Notes under the pieces: model-generated
Told to the model about the DNA's origin: nothing
Databases searched by the model: none
The model's input: only the letters and a program-made list of their open reading frames with translations
Part shown: positions 48,951 to 60,739 of the stretch, piece by piece
How the letters are laid out: each line of letters starts with the position of its first letter
Position numbering within the stretch: the first letter of the stretch is position 1
Made by a program: the position numbers and the translations under genes
Assembly: GCA_002749535.1 (NCBI GenBank)
Contig: MZZL01000403.1
Coordinates: forward strand, 520,209 to 584,208
Source: Apophysomyces variabilis
Lineage: Eukaryota > Mucoromycota > Mucoromycetes > Mucorales > Mucoraceae
Reading direction: 5' to 3'
Length of the DNA: 64,000 nucleotides

Positions 48951-49968
48951 GCGGTGCTTTGTCTTGTGACAGAAGGGTACAAAATAAAGAGAATACAAAT
49001 ATACGTAGGAAGGGAAGGGGCGCACAATAAATATAACACTTAGAAGAAAAGGATACAATGTAATTGCAATTGATAAAAGGGGAAGGGTACAATAAGATAA
49101 TCTCAACCGTAAGAAGAGTGTTAAAGAATTTTAAAAGAGAATAATAAAATAAAGGTGATCGAAAGAAGGAAATACAATAATAGAAGGGTACCAAAAAAAA
49201 AAAGACTCTCGCGAAATACACAATAAACTTCTGTCAGTTATATGCTTCAATGATCCTCAGCGATCCAATGACAACAATATAACTTGACCAAGAGAAATTT
49301 CAGAGTGTAAACAGAGCTTGAGGCACAAAAAGGGTTTTTTGGATGTCGCTCCCGCACACACCTTTCCATTCCCTTTGTCCTCGTCTTTTTATTAACAGAA
49401 AACTTCTACTAAACTTCGTACTAGTGAGACAAGATCTTTAGGAAAGGAAACTAATAAAAGAATGGACAAAACGGAAGACAGCAATAACGAACAAAAGAAA
49501 ATAATTATGAATTATACTATCTTGACTTAAAAGACAACAGCGTATACATCAGGATAGAACAATAAAATGCAGAGATGATAGCGTCGTGTAACACCGGTTT
49601 TACCCAGGTCAAGGTCAAGTGGTAGGTTCATCATTCACGAAAGTTGTGCACCATTGGAGTCTGTTGTGTGTCTATCTTTCGGTTCGTAAAGGTAGTGTAC
49701 CTCAAAAGACGCGGTGTACCAACAACTGCCAGACGTTGTGTCCCAGCCAAATACGTTGTGCACGAATTTCACCCCAAGTGTCGTGTACCTCCAAGAACGT
49801 GGTGTACATAACCGAAGAAACAGGAAGAAGACCAAGACTTTCCGTAGAATCGAGTATACGCAAGCGCTTCATTTCCGTATTTTTTTACTTCCTTGGGACG
49901 GCCAGAAATAATCACCACGCACCGTACCAAAATGACGCGTGCGGTGTTTGTATAGGGGTTGGAAGTAC
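48951..49968 (+). repeat. Repeat unit E, diverged, with GTGYAC cluster
   Basis: Begins with a GACAGAAGGGTACAA stretch similar to unit A near 47828 and shares a GATCCAATGACAACAATA-type block near 49262. It carries a CGTGTAACACCGGTTTTACCCA stretch near 49585 (compare GTGTTACACCCAGTTTTATACA in units A and B). Six GTGYAC hexamers lie at 49646, 49695, 49714, 49758, 49783 and 49802. It ends with TGACGCGTGCGGTGTTTGTA and joins directly to unit B. Confidence 0.6.
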
Positions 49969-50758
49969 ACGTTAGGGATAATAAAAGACGTTAGCAGAAC
50001 CAACACTAGAAAAGGTATACAGACAAGAAAAAGATCTCGATAAAATAGATATACTAAGTTGTGGCAGAAGGGTACAATAAAATAGGATCTCAAAAGGCAA
50101 TACAAAATATGACACAATAAGCCTATTGCTAGTTACTTGTTTCAATGATCGTCCGATGATCCAATGACAACAATAACTCAACAACAGCTAAAGCGAAACA
50201 ACAATAAAGAGGTTTACAAAGGGAAGATACAAAAAAAAGACAACCAACTGAATAAGTGCAATCTAAGCATAGAATGCCACTTGTTCGATTAAGCAGAAAA
50301 GGTGTGGTAAAATTCGCTGTGGTTTTTCCTATCGGATCCCACTATATTTATTTCCATTGCCTTCAAGAAAACTAAGTTTGTCCTAAGGCCAAAGACATAT
50401 TAAGATTACCAATAGAAAAATGACGATAACAAAAGATACAAAAGACGAAATTGTGTCGATAGGTAAGGTCCATGGATGTACTTGAGAGACAGATGTCGTG
50501 TGTAATTTATCACGACGTGTTACACCCAGTTTTATACACTGCATTGTTAACTTCAGGATTGTTCGGTCGTTTTCGTTTTCCGCTCGCGCACCCCCTCTCA
50601 GCGCACCCCACTTAGGCGCACTACAACCGGTGTAATTGTTGTGTACGTAAATCTGTTCATCGTGAATACTCTGGACATTTCTTGTGATTTCGATGCCAAT
50701 TCCATGTTGATGTTGGTCCTGTGTACGGCCGGAAAAAAGTACAACACATCGTGTCAAA
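49969..50758 (+). repeat. Repeat unit B, uninterrupted, abutting tRNA-Pro
   Basis: This 790-bp copy is collinear with unit A minus the solo LTR. It ends at CGTGTCAAA, in the middle of the dyad present in unit A, nine bases before the tRNA gene. It serves as the empty-site reference for the LTR insertion. Confidence 0.8.
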
Positions 50759-50767
50759 AACATCAAA

Positions 50768-50839
50768 GGCTTCTTGGTTTAGTGGTATAATTCTCGCTTA
50801 GGGTGCGAGAGGTCCCGGGTTCGATTCCCGGAGAAGCCC
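50768..50839 (+). tRNA. tRNA-Pro (AGG)
   Basis: 72 nt, no intron. Acceptor stem GGCTTCT pairs with AGAAGCC; D-arm contains the A box TGGTTTAGTGG; anticodon stem CTCGC/GCGAG encloses loop TTAGGGT with anticodon AGG; T-arm CCGGG-TTCGATT-CCCGG contains the B box. A TTTT Pol III terminator follows at 50842-50845. The cloverleaf and the anticodon-arm sequence match eukaryotic tRNA-Pro. Confidence 0.96.
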
Positions 50840-50845
50840 TCTTTT

Positions 50846-53245
50846 GTCCGTTTCTTTTTTCTTTTTATTGTGTTGTCGTGCGCGGTATTTTCTTCCTGGC
50901 AAAGGTCAAACCCACTGGGGATCAAGGGTAACAAAAGAGATAGAGAATAAACGGATGATGATCTTTATTGCTAAACAAATCTATGGATATTTATATTTTT
51001 TCTAAAACTAATTGTAACAATGCCGAGACGGACGAGCATTCAAAAGAAGTAAAATAAACAGACAAGAGATTATGTAATGATTTCGCTGAGCATGGTCTTC
51101 CTGGAGATGTTGCTGTTTTGTGATGAAGACCGATGCGTTAGACGTTTGCCGTTTTCGGACCAAGGCCGATCTGACCAAAAGGTTTGTGTCACTACAATTT
51201 TGCAGGCACGACATATTGTTACTTGAATCTGATATAACAGAGAAGATTTCCAGTAAGATAGACTATCAAAAGCTGCTCTTTATTTTGATGCCATTCTTCT
51301 TAATTTATAGCTGTCTACACTTGAAGCGTTACCCACAGTAGGAAATCTATGAGGCACTGATATTGAAAGTGAAACCAAAAATCTAAAATTACACAACATT
51401 ATTAACGATTCTAGCTTCTTTTTGTAACGTATGTCGTATTTCGACATACACACAGACCAATAAACGTCTTCACATTACCCAAAGCAGTAATTAAAAGAAG
51501 AATAAAGCAGAGATCGTAGAAAAGACTTCTTCTTGAACCTGAAATCGATCTGAAACCTGTTGAATAAAGACATAGTCCAGACTATAGGAACTCAGAGATA
51601 ACCTCTTTACCATGACTAAACGAAAATCTACCATTGGTTATCCCAATGAAAAACTTTTCTTCGTCATGAATATGTTTACTGATTGGTTTATTATCTGTGT
51701 CAAAGGAACCACGATCTAATAGCGCTCACAGTATAAATACGATTTGGAATCTAATCTTAATATAAAAAAAAACTCTTTTTTAAGTCTCGAGGATTTATTC
51801 TTGTTATCCATTTTTTATCTTAAATTTCCCTCAGATTCCACAACGTAGATAGTCAGTTGCTTTTATTGAGACAGACTACGATATAACAAGATGCAGATAT
51901 GACAGATTCATTTTATTTCTATTTCCATTCTAGTCTTCATTGTTTGTTATGCTTGTGAGTCATTTGTCAATCCATCCTGATTGTTAGTGCTTCTTTCTTT
52001 CCGGTTGCACAGTCGTCTTTGAACGGTCTGCTTACGGATTCTAGGCAACCCAGGGCAGATATCTGACTCAATCAGACCGAGATCTGCCAACTGGAGCTCC
52101 TCCCAGTTTGTATATGATGTCGATCGATGAGCATAAGAGTACAAAAAAACGCAATAAGGATACTATCAACTGCCTACTCTGTACTCTAGTCAAATTGGAA
52201 ATATTCCATTTTGTTCCTGAAACAATTATCTAGGAACGAGTTTTTTCTTCTGCTCGAGGTTGATATATCCTAAATACTTACATTGAGAATCTTGTTCTGG
52301 TCTGATTCGTTTAGACAACGTTATAAGTAAGCAAAACAGACTCCAGAACAGGATGGGGTAATATTTTCAATGTATTAATTCCGTCATTGAGCGTCAAAGG
52401 CTGGAATCGTACAAGACAAAGAAACATCAAAATATGAAACACTCTTAGAAACAGGCGTCATTAATATCTAAGCTATGGCGTAAAGACATTCTTCACTTAC
52501 ACGAATTCAGTCCTTCTGCGAATGTAAAGCTTTCTATTCGGACAATTTAAGGATTACGCTTCTATTTAGTAAATAATACCTGTTGCAAGAAAAAAAAAGG
52601 ATTTTATGACAAGAGCATGTGAAAAGCCAAATAACGGATAAAGAATGACATGTATATGGTTATAATGCTGTTTTTTCCACAAAGGTCAGCCTAAAAGTAG
52701 TATGCACTGTTATTCAATGCGTACTTCATCCCACAATCACACTTATTGTACTCAGCTGACATAAACTGATTGTAATACATCAGCGTGGGATATCTTGAAA
52801 CGGACGTAAATAAACATTGACAAAGCAATTTTCACTAAGGGGAAAAAGAAAGCAAGGTTTCGTTCCGTGAAGGTTTTATACTATGATTTCATTCTCATCT
52901 CCGTTATCATAACTGTGTAGCTGTAGAAGAAAGCTAAACTGTCTCGAAAACTTTGAAGTTCGCATATTCCATGAAGTTTCGATCATGAATTGAAAATGAA
53001 ACAAAGACTATTATGTACATCAAAGATTAGCAATGATGACCTTTTTGAGTAATGGATAAAACTACCGATACATTATCTTAAGCTCCCTTAGACACTGCCT
53101 GCACCTCCTTTAAAGTAGTTTCTGCGTTTGGAAGGAGAGTCACAGGAATTGATTGTTCTGTGGCAAGTTCTGAGTCGAATGAATGTTTCTCCTTTTAAGT
53201 TAAGCGTTTCATTTTTTCTTCTTTTCTCTGGCAAGGCACCGACTT
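50846..53245. other. Gene-poor AT-rich region
   Basis: About 2.4 kb between the tRNA and the F-box gene. Open readings at 51120-51341 (+) and 51947-52144 (-) show no domain. No continuation of the repeat family was recognised downstream of the tRNA. Confidence 0.5.
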
Positions 53246-56200
53246 ATGACGGTACAAGGACTAAAGAAACAGATGCAAGATGAGATATATAATTTGGAAA
53301 GCAGCATTAGCGGGTGGAGAGATCTACCCTTTGAAATTCTGAGGACTATTTTTCGTCAACTTCCCACACAAAAAGACCGCTATCAAGCATGTTTCGTTCA
53401 CCCAGTCTGGTCAGCAACGGCAATTACTGTACTATGGGAGAGCCCTGAATTCTTCAATCAGAAACTGTTGGAGGCTTTTATACGCGTCGTACAGGTGAAC
53501 AAATCTGCTGCTTTGAGAGTACGGCGTCTGAGACTTTGCGTTCGCGATGCTCAATATCCGACCATTTTCCGCCCTGTAAACGACGCAACAATCGAAGAAC
53601 ATGTTATGGCTAAAAAGAGCATGTTGGCAGACCCGGTTGTCATTCTGTTCCTCTTGCGTCGCTGCGAGAACATTCAGAGTCTTACCATTTACGGCTATCT
53701 ACTTGAACCAAAAAGCCTGGAGCAGCTGGTAGGCTTCTTACCCCACCTCCAAGAATTGTCATTTATTGGTTCGTTGCCTTCTCGCATGCCTCTGGAAGCG
53801 AACAGCGCATTTTTACCCCGTTTACGATCACTTTCTTTCGCTTTGCCATACCCAGTCTTATCAGACTTCGCGGCTGTTTTAGCAAAACGTTGTCATATAC
53901 TGCAAAGCCTTCAAGTATCCCTGGAAACCTTGGGAGTTAAAGGCTTGACTCAATTATGCAAAGGCAACTTAAAACTTACGAGCCTGACTCTGACCGGTGC
54001 ATCGAACTTAAGCTACCGCCATGTTAATCACATCATTTCTGCCTTCCCTGGTCTTACCAAACTCTGTTTAGATGGCGTAGCAAACACAAAAGCAAATGGT
54101 ATTGTGCAAGCCGCTGCGACCTGTGTATCACTCCATGAACTTGAGATCTACGTGGACTTATCTGCAGAAAGCAATCTCCAAGAGCCGGCTATTAATAACG
54201 ACAACCCAATATGGAGCTTGCCGGATCTGGCCTTGCGTCGATTGATTGTAAAGAATCTTGCGATTGACGATATATCATTTGACACATTAATGCGCCACTG
54301 CCGCTCGCTTGCCATTGTTGGTCTGTCTAACTGTTGGAATGTGACTGATACCTCGATGGTTACTTTATGCGAAACAAGTCGATCGTTGCAACAATTGCAC
54401 ATCATTGACTGTCGATATATTGGTACAAAGACCATTCGAGCTATGGCAAAAACGACGGCAGCTAAAACCCTGAGGCATATACACATTCAATCCTGCGGCG
54501 AGATAAAGCCAAGAGATATCTACCATCTGTGCTGTGCTGCAAGCTCCTACTATCTCACTAATTTGCGTCTGGTCAGCTACGAAAACATTGCTATCTCGGC
54601 TATTGGTAGCTTTGCTATCGAGAACTTGGATCATATGGAAAGTCACCGACAAACAGACGGCTTTTGTGTAACTCTTAACGAAACAGCCATTGACGCGCTT
54701 GCAAATACAGACCTATCAAACGACCCAGACTTTTCAAGTATTCCACAAGACCGATCTCTGACGAACAGACAAACAGTTCTGCTGGCTAAAATGCTCAATA
54801 TGCCTCTTGGAAAATTAAACCATATGATCCAGTGCGCTCAGGTAATATTCTTTTGACGTGGGCCGTCTTCTAACAATGAGCATCATAAGGATGATAACAA
54901 TGCTGCGATGTTTTCTGGATCAGCCTCGACAAGTAGCTGTGACACTGCAGGTAATTGCGTGTTTTCGAACGCTTATATTATACTTACCATCACAAAGAAG
55001 TACCATGGGAAAATACCTATCAAATACCCCAAGCAACAATCATACCATCTACAATCAAGGAAGTTCCTTCCCCAAATACCCGTCTAAACCAGGACATGAT
55101 GGACACAACATCGATATGTAACGCTAATTCTATTGTCAATACTTACCAGAACAATACCAATACGGATCCAGAGCTTTCGCCCTTTACAGAATACTCGTCA
55201 TTGGGTGTGGATGAAAAAATGTCACCGTCTGCCGATTGGTCACAAGACCAGTTTCAGGATCTCGGTGGTTGGGGAGCCACGAACGACCTTTCCTGGTTGC
55301 AACCATCCAAGGACATGACGCCGTGGGAACCGAACATCGTGGAAAAATACCAGGAACAGTGGAGGCATCTAGCGATCTACTCTCAAGGCGTAAATAACCG
55401 CAATGTATCTCCATTAGCACTTGAAGATGGTTGGGGAACTGCCGAAGCCATAGTTCCTTGGGAAAATACGCAGGGTTGTGTCCAAGAAAGATTAGAAGAG
55501 CAGAAGAATACTCCTTATTATACAGAAAGTGAGGGTCAATGGAAGCAACTCGGCACGGAAGAAACAGTGCATGACAAACAAGAAAATATGGGCGATCGTA
55601 CGAAGGCGGCAGGTCGATTTTCTAGGCCAGTGAGAAAAGATAGAGGCGACCAAAGGCGCTCTGACGAATCTGGAGACTCGGAATCTCCACGTAATTCCGC
55701 AAAATCTTCCTATGAAAGCAACTGGAGTAGGTTTGAATAATTAGCTAGATAAGAGCTGATATCTGGACAAATAGCCTCAATGTCAGCTAGATCGCGTTAC
55801 AACTCTAACAATAACAACACAGTGTATCAGCGACAAAGACGAGCAGATGATGACTCCTCTGGCTCCGAAACACATAACAATAGTAAACATGCTTTGCCGA
55901 AAACGAGGAACACTGGAATCAATATGCGGAGGATGCAGATGCGCGAAGCAATCCCGCCTGAACGAATGCCGGGCAACTGGGGCACTTATACCAGCTATCT
56001 TGCCGAATCTAATCAGACAACGGCAAATGACACTGCCAAAGAAGTGTTGATAAACACTAAAACACCAGAACCAGTAAAGAATGGCGACGATGTAGATTCG
56101 ATTTGGAAACCCATGGATATTACTATGCAAACGCAGTCCTCTACACCTTCTGAAGAGACCGAACGTAGCGAAGATACCAATGAAAGACCAGGATCGTATC

Positions 56201-56806
56201 AGATGCCCATCGATTGGGCTGAAGCGATCGGGGAGTCGCCGTTAGATGATATGGGCTGCACTGATCTGCAACCCAGCATGTCTGAAAATGAACAAGAAGA
56301 AGACGAAGACGGAGATGATGAAGGGGAAGAGGAAGAAAAACATCAACCAACGTCAAATCTTTTTGCTACCGGCACTAAAAACCTCTCGTTGCAATGTCTA
56401 CCTGGTCCTCAGTCGCAACCAACGTATGATTCTGCGAATGATTCGATAACATTCACGCCTTTGTCCCCCACACCTGTCGTTGCCTCTCCTTTGCAGGAGG
56501 GCCTAGCAAAATCCATCTTAACGTTAAAGATTGAAACACATGAGTGTGGCGAACAGACTTTCGTTCTTTATGAAGTAAGTGTCCCGTTCAACAGCCATAC
56601 ACTAAATTTTGCTGTAGAATTGTGTACTACGCGACGAGGTAAGAAAGTTCTGCGATGCTTTTGGCATGCAGGAAGATTATGATCGCCTCGTAGTCATGGT
56701 GGAGGAGAAGTACGTGGCCCGCAAAACAAAGCTAATTCTTAGTACGAAGCAGAAAACCAAGAAAGCCAAGAAAGCCAAGAAAGCCAAGACTGTTAGTGCA
56801 GTTTAG
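53246..56806 (+). CDS. F-box/leucine-rich-repeat protein with long disordered C-terminal tail
   Basis: Proposed exons 53246-54841, 54881-54950, 54998-55726, 55787-56574, 56618-56638 and 56672-56806 give 1112 residues. An F-box near residues 22-65 (WRDLPFEILRTIFRQLP) is followed by LRRs up to about residue 460 (LTSLTLTGASNLSYRHVNHI, LAIVGLSNCWNVTDTSMVTL). Such proteins are SCF ubiquitin-ligase substrate receptors. After CAQ the frame continues through a disordered region with tryptophan motifs (EVPWENT, GGWGATNDLSW, DGWGTAEAIVPWENT, GNWGTY) and an acidic run, ending in a conserved-looking EDYDRLVVMVEEKY and a KAKKAK tail. Small introns (39, 43 and 33 nt) and a 21-nt exon are uncertain; a single intron 56575-56671 also keeps frame. 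The LRR exon is solid; the tail could be a separate gene. Confidence 0.7.
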
Positions 56807-57001
56807 CCTGCTGCAAGCAGTGAATGGCCGTATTGCTATTTATCGATTTATATTGATTTGATTATGATGAATATATGCGCTACCATATTTTATCCTAACC
56901 AATTGCTGCAATGTATCATGTGTCCCTTTCTCTGCTAACCAATATGCAACATGAAACCTTTGCTTATCCGGGGACATTTATTAGATGATTTGGGGATTAT
57001 T

Positions 57002-59329
57002 TTATTCAAGACTTTGTTGGACTAATTGGTTCATATCACGGATCAAACTTAGAACCTTGGTGTTGGCTGTAAACAAGGGTTTTTTACTCTCAAGCGTTGA
57101 TTGAATATCCAATGCTGACAGTAAACTAGGTATTGAGGACTCTGACGGTGCTAAGAAAAGGAATTTCGAAATGGCTGACAGTAATCGATGCACTACATCC
57201 ATTATCAATACAAGGGATAATGAGGGCCTGTTCTCTTACCAATTTCTGCTTCTTGCTCCTTAGCCAAAGCGTCCATCATTGCACTGACAAGCTCAACATG
57301 CCAATCGTCATCTTCCTGGTCAGCCATACCAGTGCCCTCATTCTGTTCCTTGTTCAAGCGCTCAGTAGCGATTACGGTAGAGCAATCATAGGCCAAGGAA
57401 GCAGCAGTCTGGCGAACCTGGTTGTCTTCTGCTAAAAGACTGGTAATCAAAAGATGCGTGAGGCAGTCTCTGTGGGCAGAGGGAAGATGAGATGTGAAAT
57501 GGGTGCTGACCAATAGAGGATGGGCAAAAAGATTACATGCCTTGATGAACGTACGTCAGTTATACGGACACACTTCGCAACTTATCCTTTTCTTTCCCTT
57601 ACCAGGCGCAATGTCATAAGCCATGTGGCCTTATAGCTGTCTGGTTTGATGGATTGGAATATCTTCACCAATTGGGAGCCTAACACAATAGCGGCAATGT
57701 GAGTTGAGTTAAAGAGGAAATAGTATAAAAATCCACATCGTACAATCGTTCGTGTAGTACTCGGCAACATGTTTAATAAGTATCACTGATCGGAAAATAT
57801 CAAAGAGCGGAAACCGTTGCTGTGACTGTAGTGTATCCAGCAATAGGTCGACCAGCTCTCTCCAGGCTTTTGCGTCCAATTGCTCTTTACTGGCGGAGGT
57901 AATGGAAGCTTGAGCGCTTGTCAGTATCGTCTTCTGTCGTTCATCGAGCGGAATTTCTAAGAAACTTTCTAGTTTGGCGATGATTATGTCTAGTTTTCCC
58001 GGGCTGTTATACAAAATGGGTTGATTAGGCGCATCATGTACTGCACGTAGAATAATCTTTCGATGTGGGTGTGCTATAAAAATACGATGTAACATAAGGA
58101 TCAGCCAAAAGGATGCTGTGGCCCGTTTTGTCTTACGTGGATATGCAGTAAACAATAACAAATCAATCGAGCTTTTAAGTTCTGCATAATTAGCACCACG
58201 GAATTCGGAAAACTACATAGCAGAATTTGCGTCGTCGAACAATGAATCATTAACTCTCTGCATTTTCTTTTACCTTTTGTGCTTTGAAAAATAGCATAAA
58301 AGTAGGCGTTGCCCTGATTTGGTATTTAGCAGCAGCGTCCATTGCCACTGAGGTGTCTACGATAACGCCGAGCACTTTAATGCGATTTGGCTGGTTTTTT
58401 TCCTGCAGCAGCCGCTCGAATTCCGGCTTAATCATGCGACAGGGCGGACATGTTGCTGATGTGAAGAAAACAATCGTAGGGTATGTCGCTATCCATTTCT
58501 CTAACGTATTTAGGTTCGTTGCTGTCTGCACCGGTTGTATGGTCTCCAATGCTGCAGATGCGCGCGAAGAGACTGCTTGAAGCATAGAGATTGATTCTGC
58601 GGAAGCAGGAGGCGCAGTTACTGGCATAGGTGGTCTGTGCCGAGATTCTCCAAACATGCCTTCAATCATAGGCAGCAGCGACTGGCCGAATGGTCTATTT
58701 TTAATGTTTGTTATTTATCAAACCAAGATATCCATTTCGCCTCGCTCTCCTTACGTTGCGATAAATTCCTTCGGCAAATCTGTAATATGTGCTGGCACAC
58801 TTCGTCCCGTTAAAAATTGACATAAATCGTTTGAAAACGTGTTGCAGTTGAAGTCCAGCAAATGATATTTCTCAACTCTAATCATGCATGTATTAGCCAC
58901 CATGAGTCTCTCTTGCTTGCCATTTTCTTTCCCTACGTGTAAATGTCGCGCTGACTGTTGATGTAATCTATCAGGATCTCTTGTGGCAAGAATGTCACAC
59001 CCATGTCGATCTTTTCAAGAGGCTGCCCATGCTGCGTAGAGCCTAGCCGACGAAGGAAACAGGAGAAATATTAAGCATTGAAGTCGCGATCTGAAAGTTC
59101 GTTTACCTGGAACAGCTGTCATTATGCCTTGGCCATAATAGAACTCTTGACCATAAACTACGACGGAAGTATGCCAGATGCCGTCTATCGAACTGTGTCA
59201 GTCCGGCTTTTGTTGGATTCGATGAAAGGAAAGGATACCTATTTGCTTTCCAGTCAGGCCCAAGGACATTTGTTTGGCCATGCCTTGTGATAGGTCATAG
59301 ACGTATAACTGTACTGATTCACCCGACAT
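57002..59329 (-). CDS. PPPDE peptidase - thioredoxin - PUL domain protein
   Basis: Ten exons (59239-59329, 59107-59184, 58937-59042, 58755-58877, 58274-58694, 58137-58212, 57744-58073, 57603-57679, 57240-57540, 57002-57192) give 597 residues. N-terminal PPPDE (DeSI-like SUMO/ubiquitin isopeptidase) domain: VQLYVYDLSQGMAKQMS, catalytic His in GIWHTSVV, catalytic Cys in FNCNTFSNDLCQFL. Central thioredoxin fold: VVFFTSATCPPCR-like CPPC site and IRATPTFMLFF with cis-Pro. The C-terminal part is an alpha-helical PUL domain (Cdc48/p97-binding in Ufd3/PLAA), for example LLTSLLAEDNQVRQTAASLA-type helices. The combination suggests a deconjugating enzyme coupled to Cdc48. Intron 1 has donor GTATCCTTT, an exact U12-type 5' splice site. 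Confidence 0.88.
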
Positions 59330-59725
59330 GACGATAAAGAATGCAAAAACGTTCCTTACGTGGGCCTGTCTGACGTTTTTATCCTGTCACTGATTTCAAT
59401 GGCAGATTACGCAATTAATCCGCAGCGATTTCCATCAGGAAGCAGATACCATCATGCCAGATGACCTTTCTTTCATACTTTATATTGAACAAGAGTTTAC
59501 CAATAACGCTAATCACCTTTGTAGATACATGATAATGATTATCTGACTTATACCAACGTGCTCGAGCCATATCACATCGGGCGGTAAATGAACAAAACCC
59601 CATACTAAATTGTCGTTCTTTATCTTTCTAGAAACTGGCGCTGTTCATGCCGCTTATGTAAGCCTAAGTAAAAGATATACAAGTAAAACCTATATGTGGT
59701 TCATTTGAACACGTCTCAAGCTACT

Positions 59726-60614
59726 CTAGACAGACTTTGCGTCCATGGAAGGATCAAGTTGACGCTAAGAGTAAAACAAAAATGCGCCATTATTAAATAA
59801 GTTATGGAGTAATATATTTTACCTACTTCAACTTGATCCTTCGGTGGGCAATAAGTTTTACTTAAATAGCATAGTAATTACATTTATGGTTAGTAATGGA
59901 ATAATATCGATATCTCTTTTTACTTACCCCGGAAGGGTATTCGTGCCCATCAGCAGGGGCCAGCCCCACACCATTAACCGTGTGAGCGGGGAGGAAGAAG
60001 TCATTAGCATCTGAGAAAGACCAGGTTCTGAGAGTAACACGCTGCAAAGGACTTGAAGCGATGCAATACCTGGCAACGACTTGAAAGCACAACCCTATGA
60101 ATGACAGCAGATATAAACGGAGAAGATCTCCTTTTCACTTACCGAGTAGAGTGCAGGGTGCTTACTCACACAACCTAGCTGGTTCAGAACAGAGGTCATA
60201 CGGACTATGAAGATGAACGTCATGAAGGTTTTCCTGTACATAGTATAATTGCACTGCTTACGGATGATATAATATGTGGAGAACAGAGCCAAAGGATCGG
60301 GAAGTGGGATAGGAGTTCTACTAACTCCCACATGCCATAAGCTCACAGTCAAGGTTAGATTGCCCGAAAGACCCGGCAGACCTTGCGACATCTTTATCAT
60401 TCGCCAGGAGAACAGAGACAAACAAAAACTTGTAACCTTTTGCAAAGAAAGGTTTATGATAGGGTTTCTGCCGTAGAAAGAAGTTACTTGCGCCAGCGAG
60501 CGGGTCAAAAGAGACCCATTTCGCTGTTTTTCGATTGAGCTGGGAGAAACAGGGAAAAGGAGTCGGGCTAAAGGACGTGCGCGAAGAGAGGGGGAGTGAC
60601 TCGGAAAGAGACAT
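59726..60614 (-). CDS. Possible unassigned spliced gene
   Basis: Minus-strand readings can be joined in phase: ATG 60614 (MSLSESLPLSSRTSF...), a segment containing LPGLSGNLTLTVSLWHVGVS, a short segment LRMTSVLNQLGCVSKHPALYS, then 60041-59928 (RVTLRTWSFSDANDFFLPAH and onward to HEYPSG before a GTAAGT donor) and 59764-59726 (RQLDPSMDAKSV, stop). The 60041-59928 piece is the most protein-like. I do not recognise a family. The 174-codon unspliced reading across 60095-60619 conflicts with the spliced model, so the structure is uncertain and the whole could be non-coding. Confidence 0.3.
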
Positions 60615-60739
60615 CGCAAGATACGCAGTTGTTGCTGTGACGGATGACTATAAAAACTTCACAAAACATGCCCTTTTTGTGTTGCTCAATTTATCCGTCT
60701 GAAAGTGGGTGTGTTGATTGGGAAAGAAGCGAAGCCTAG

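Noticed and set aside
45456..49700. Possible CACTA/EnSpm element with CACTAC and GTAGTG ends
   Set aside because: The CACTAC and GTAGTG words do not pair at consistent distances and no matching 3-bp target duplications were found; the words are part of the GTGYAC-rich repeat family.
45785..50758. Interpreting the spaced hexamers as a CRISPR array
   Set aside because: Hexamers are too short, spacing is irregular, and the genome is a eukaryotic nuclear one.
60095..60619. Unspliced 174-codon minus-strand open reading
   Set aside because: No homology recognised, and the most protein-like downstream exon (59928-60041) joins better to a spliced model; kept only as part of the low-confidence gene.
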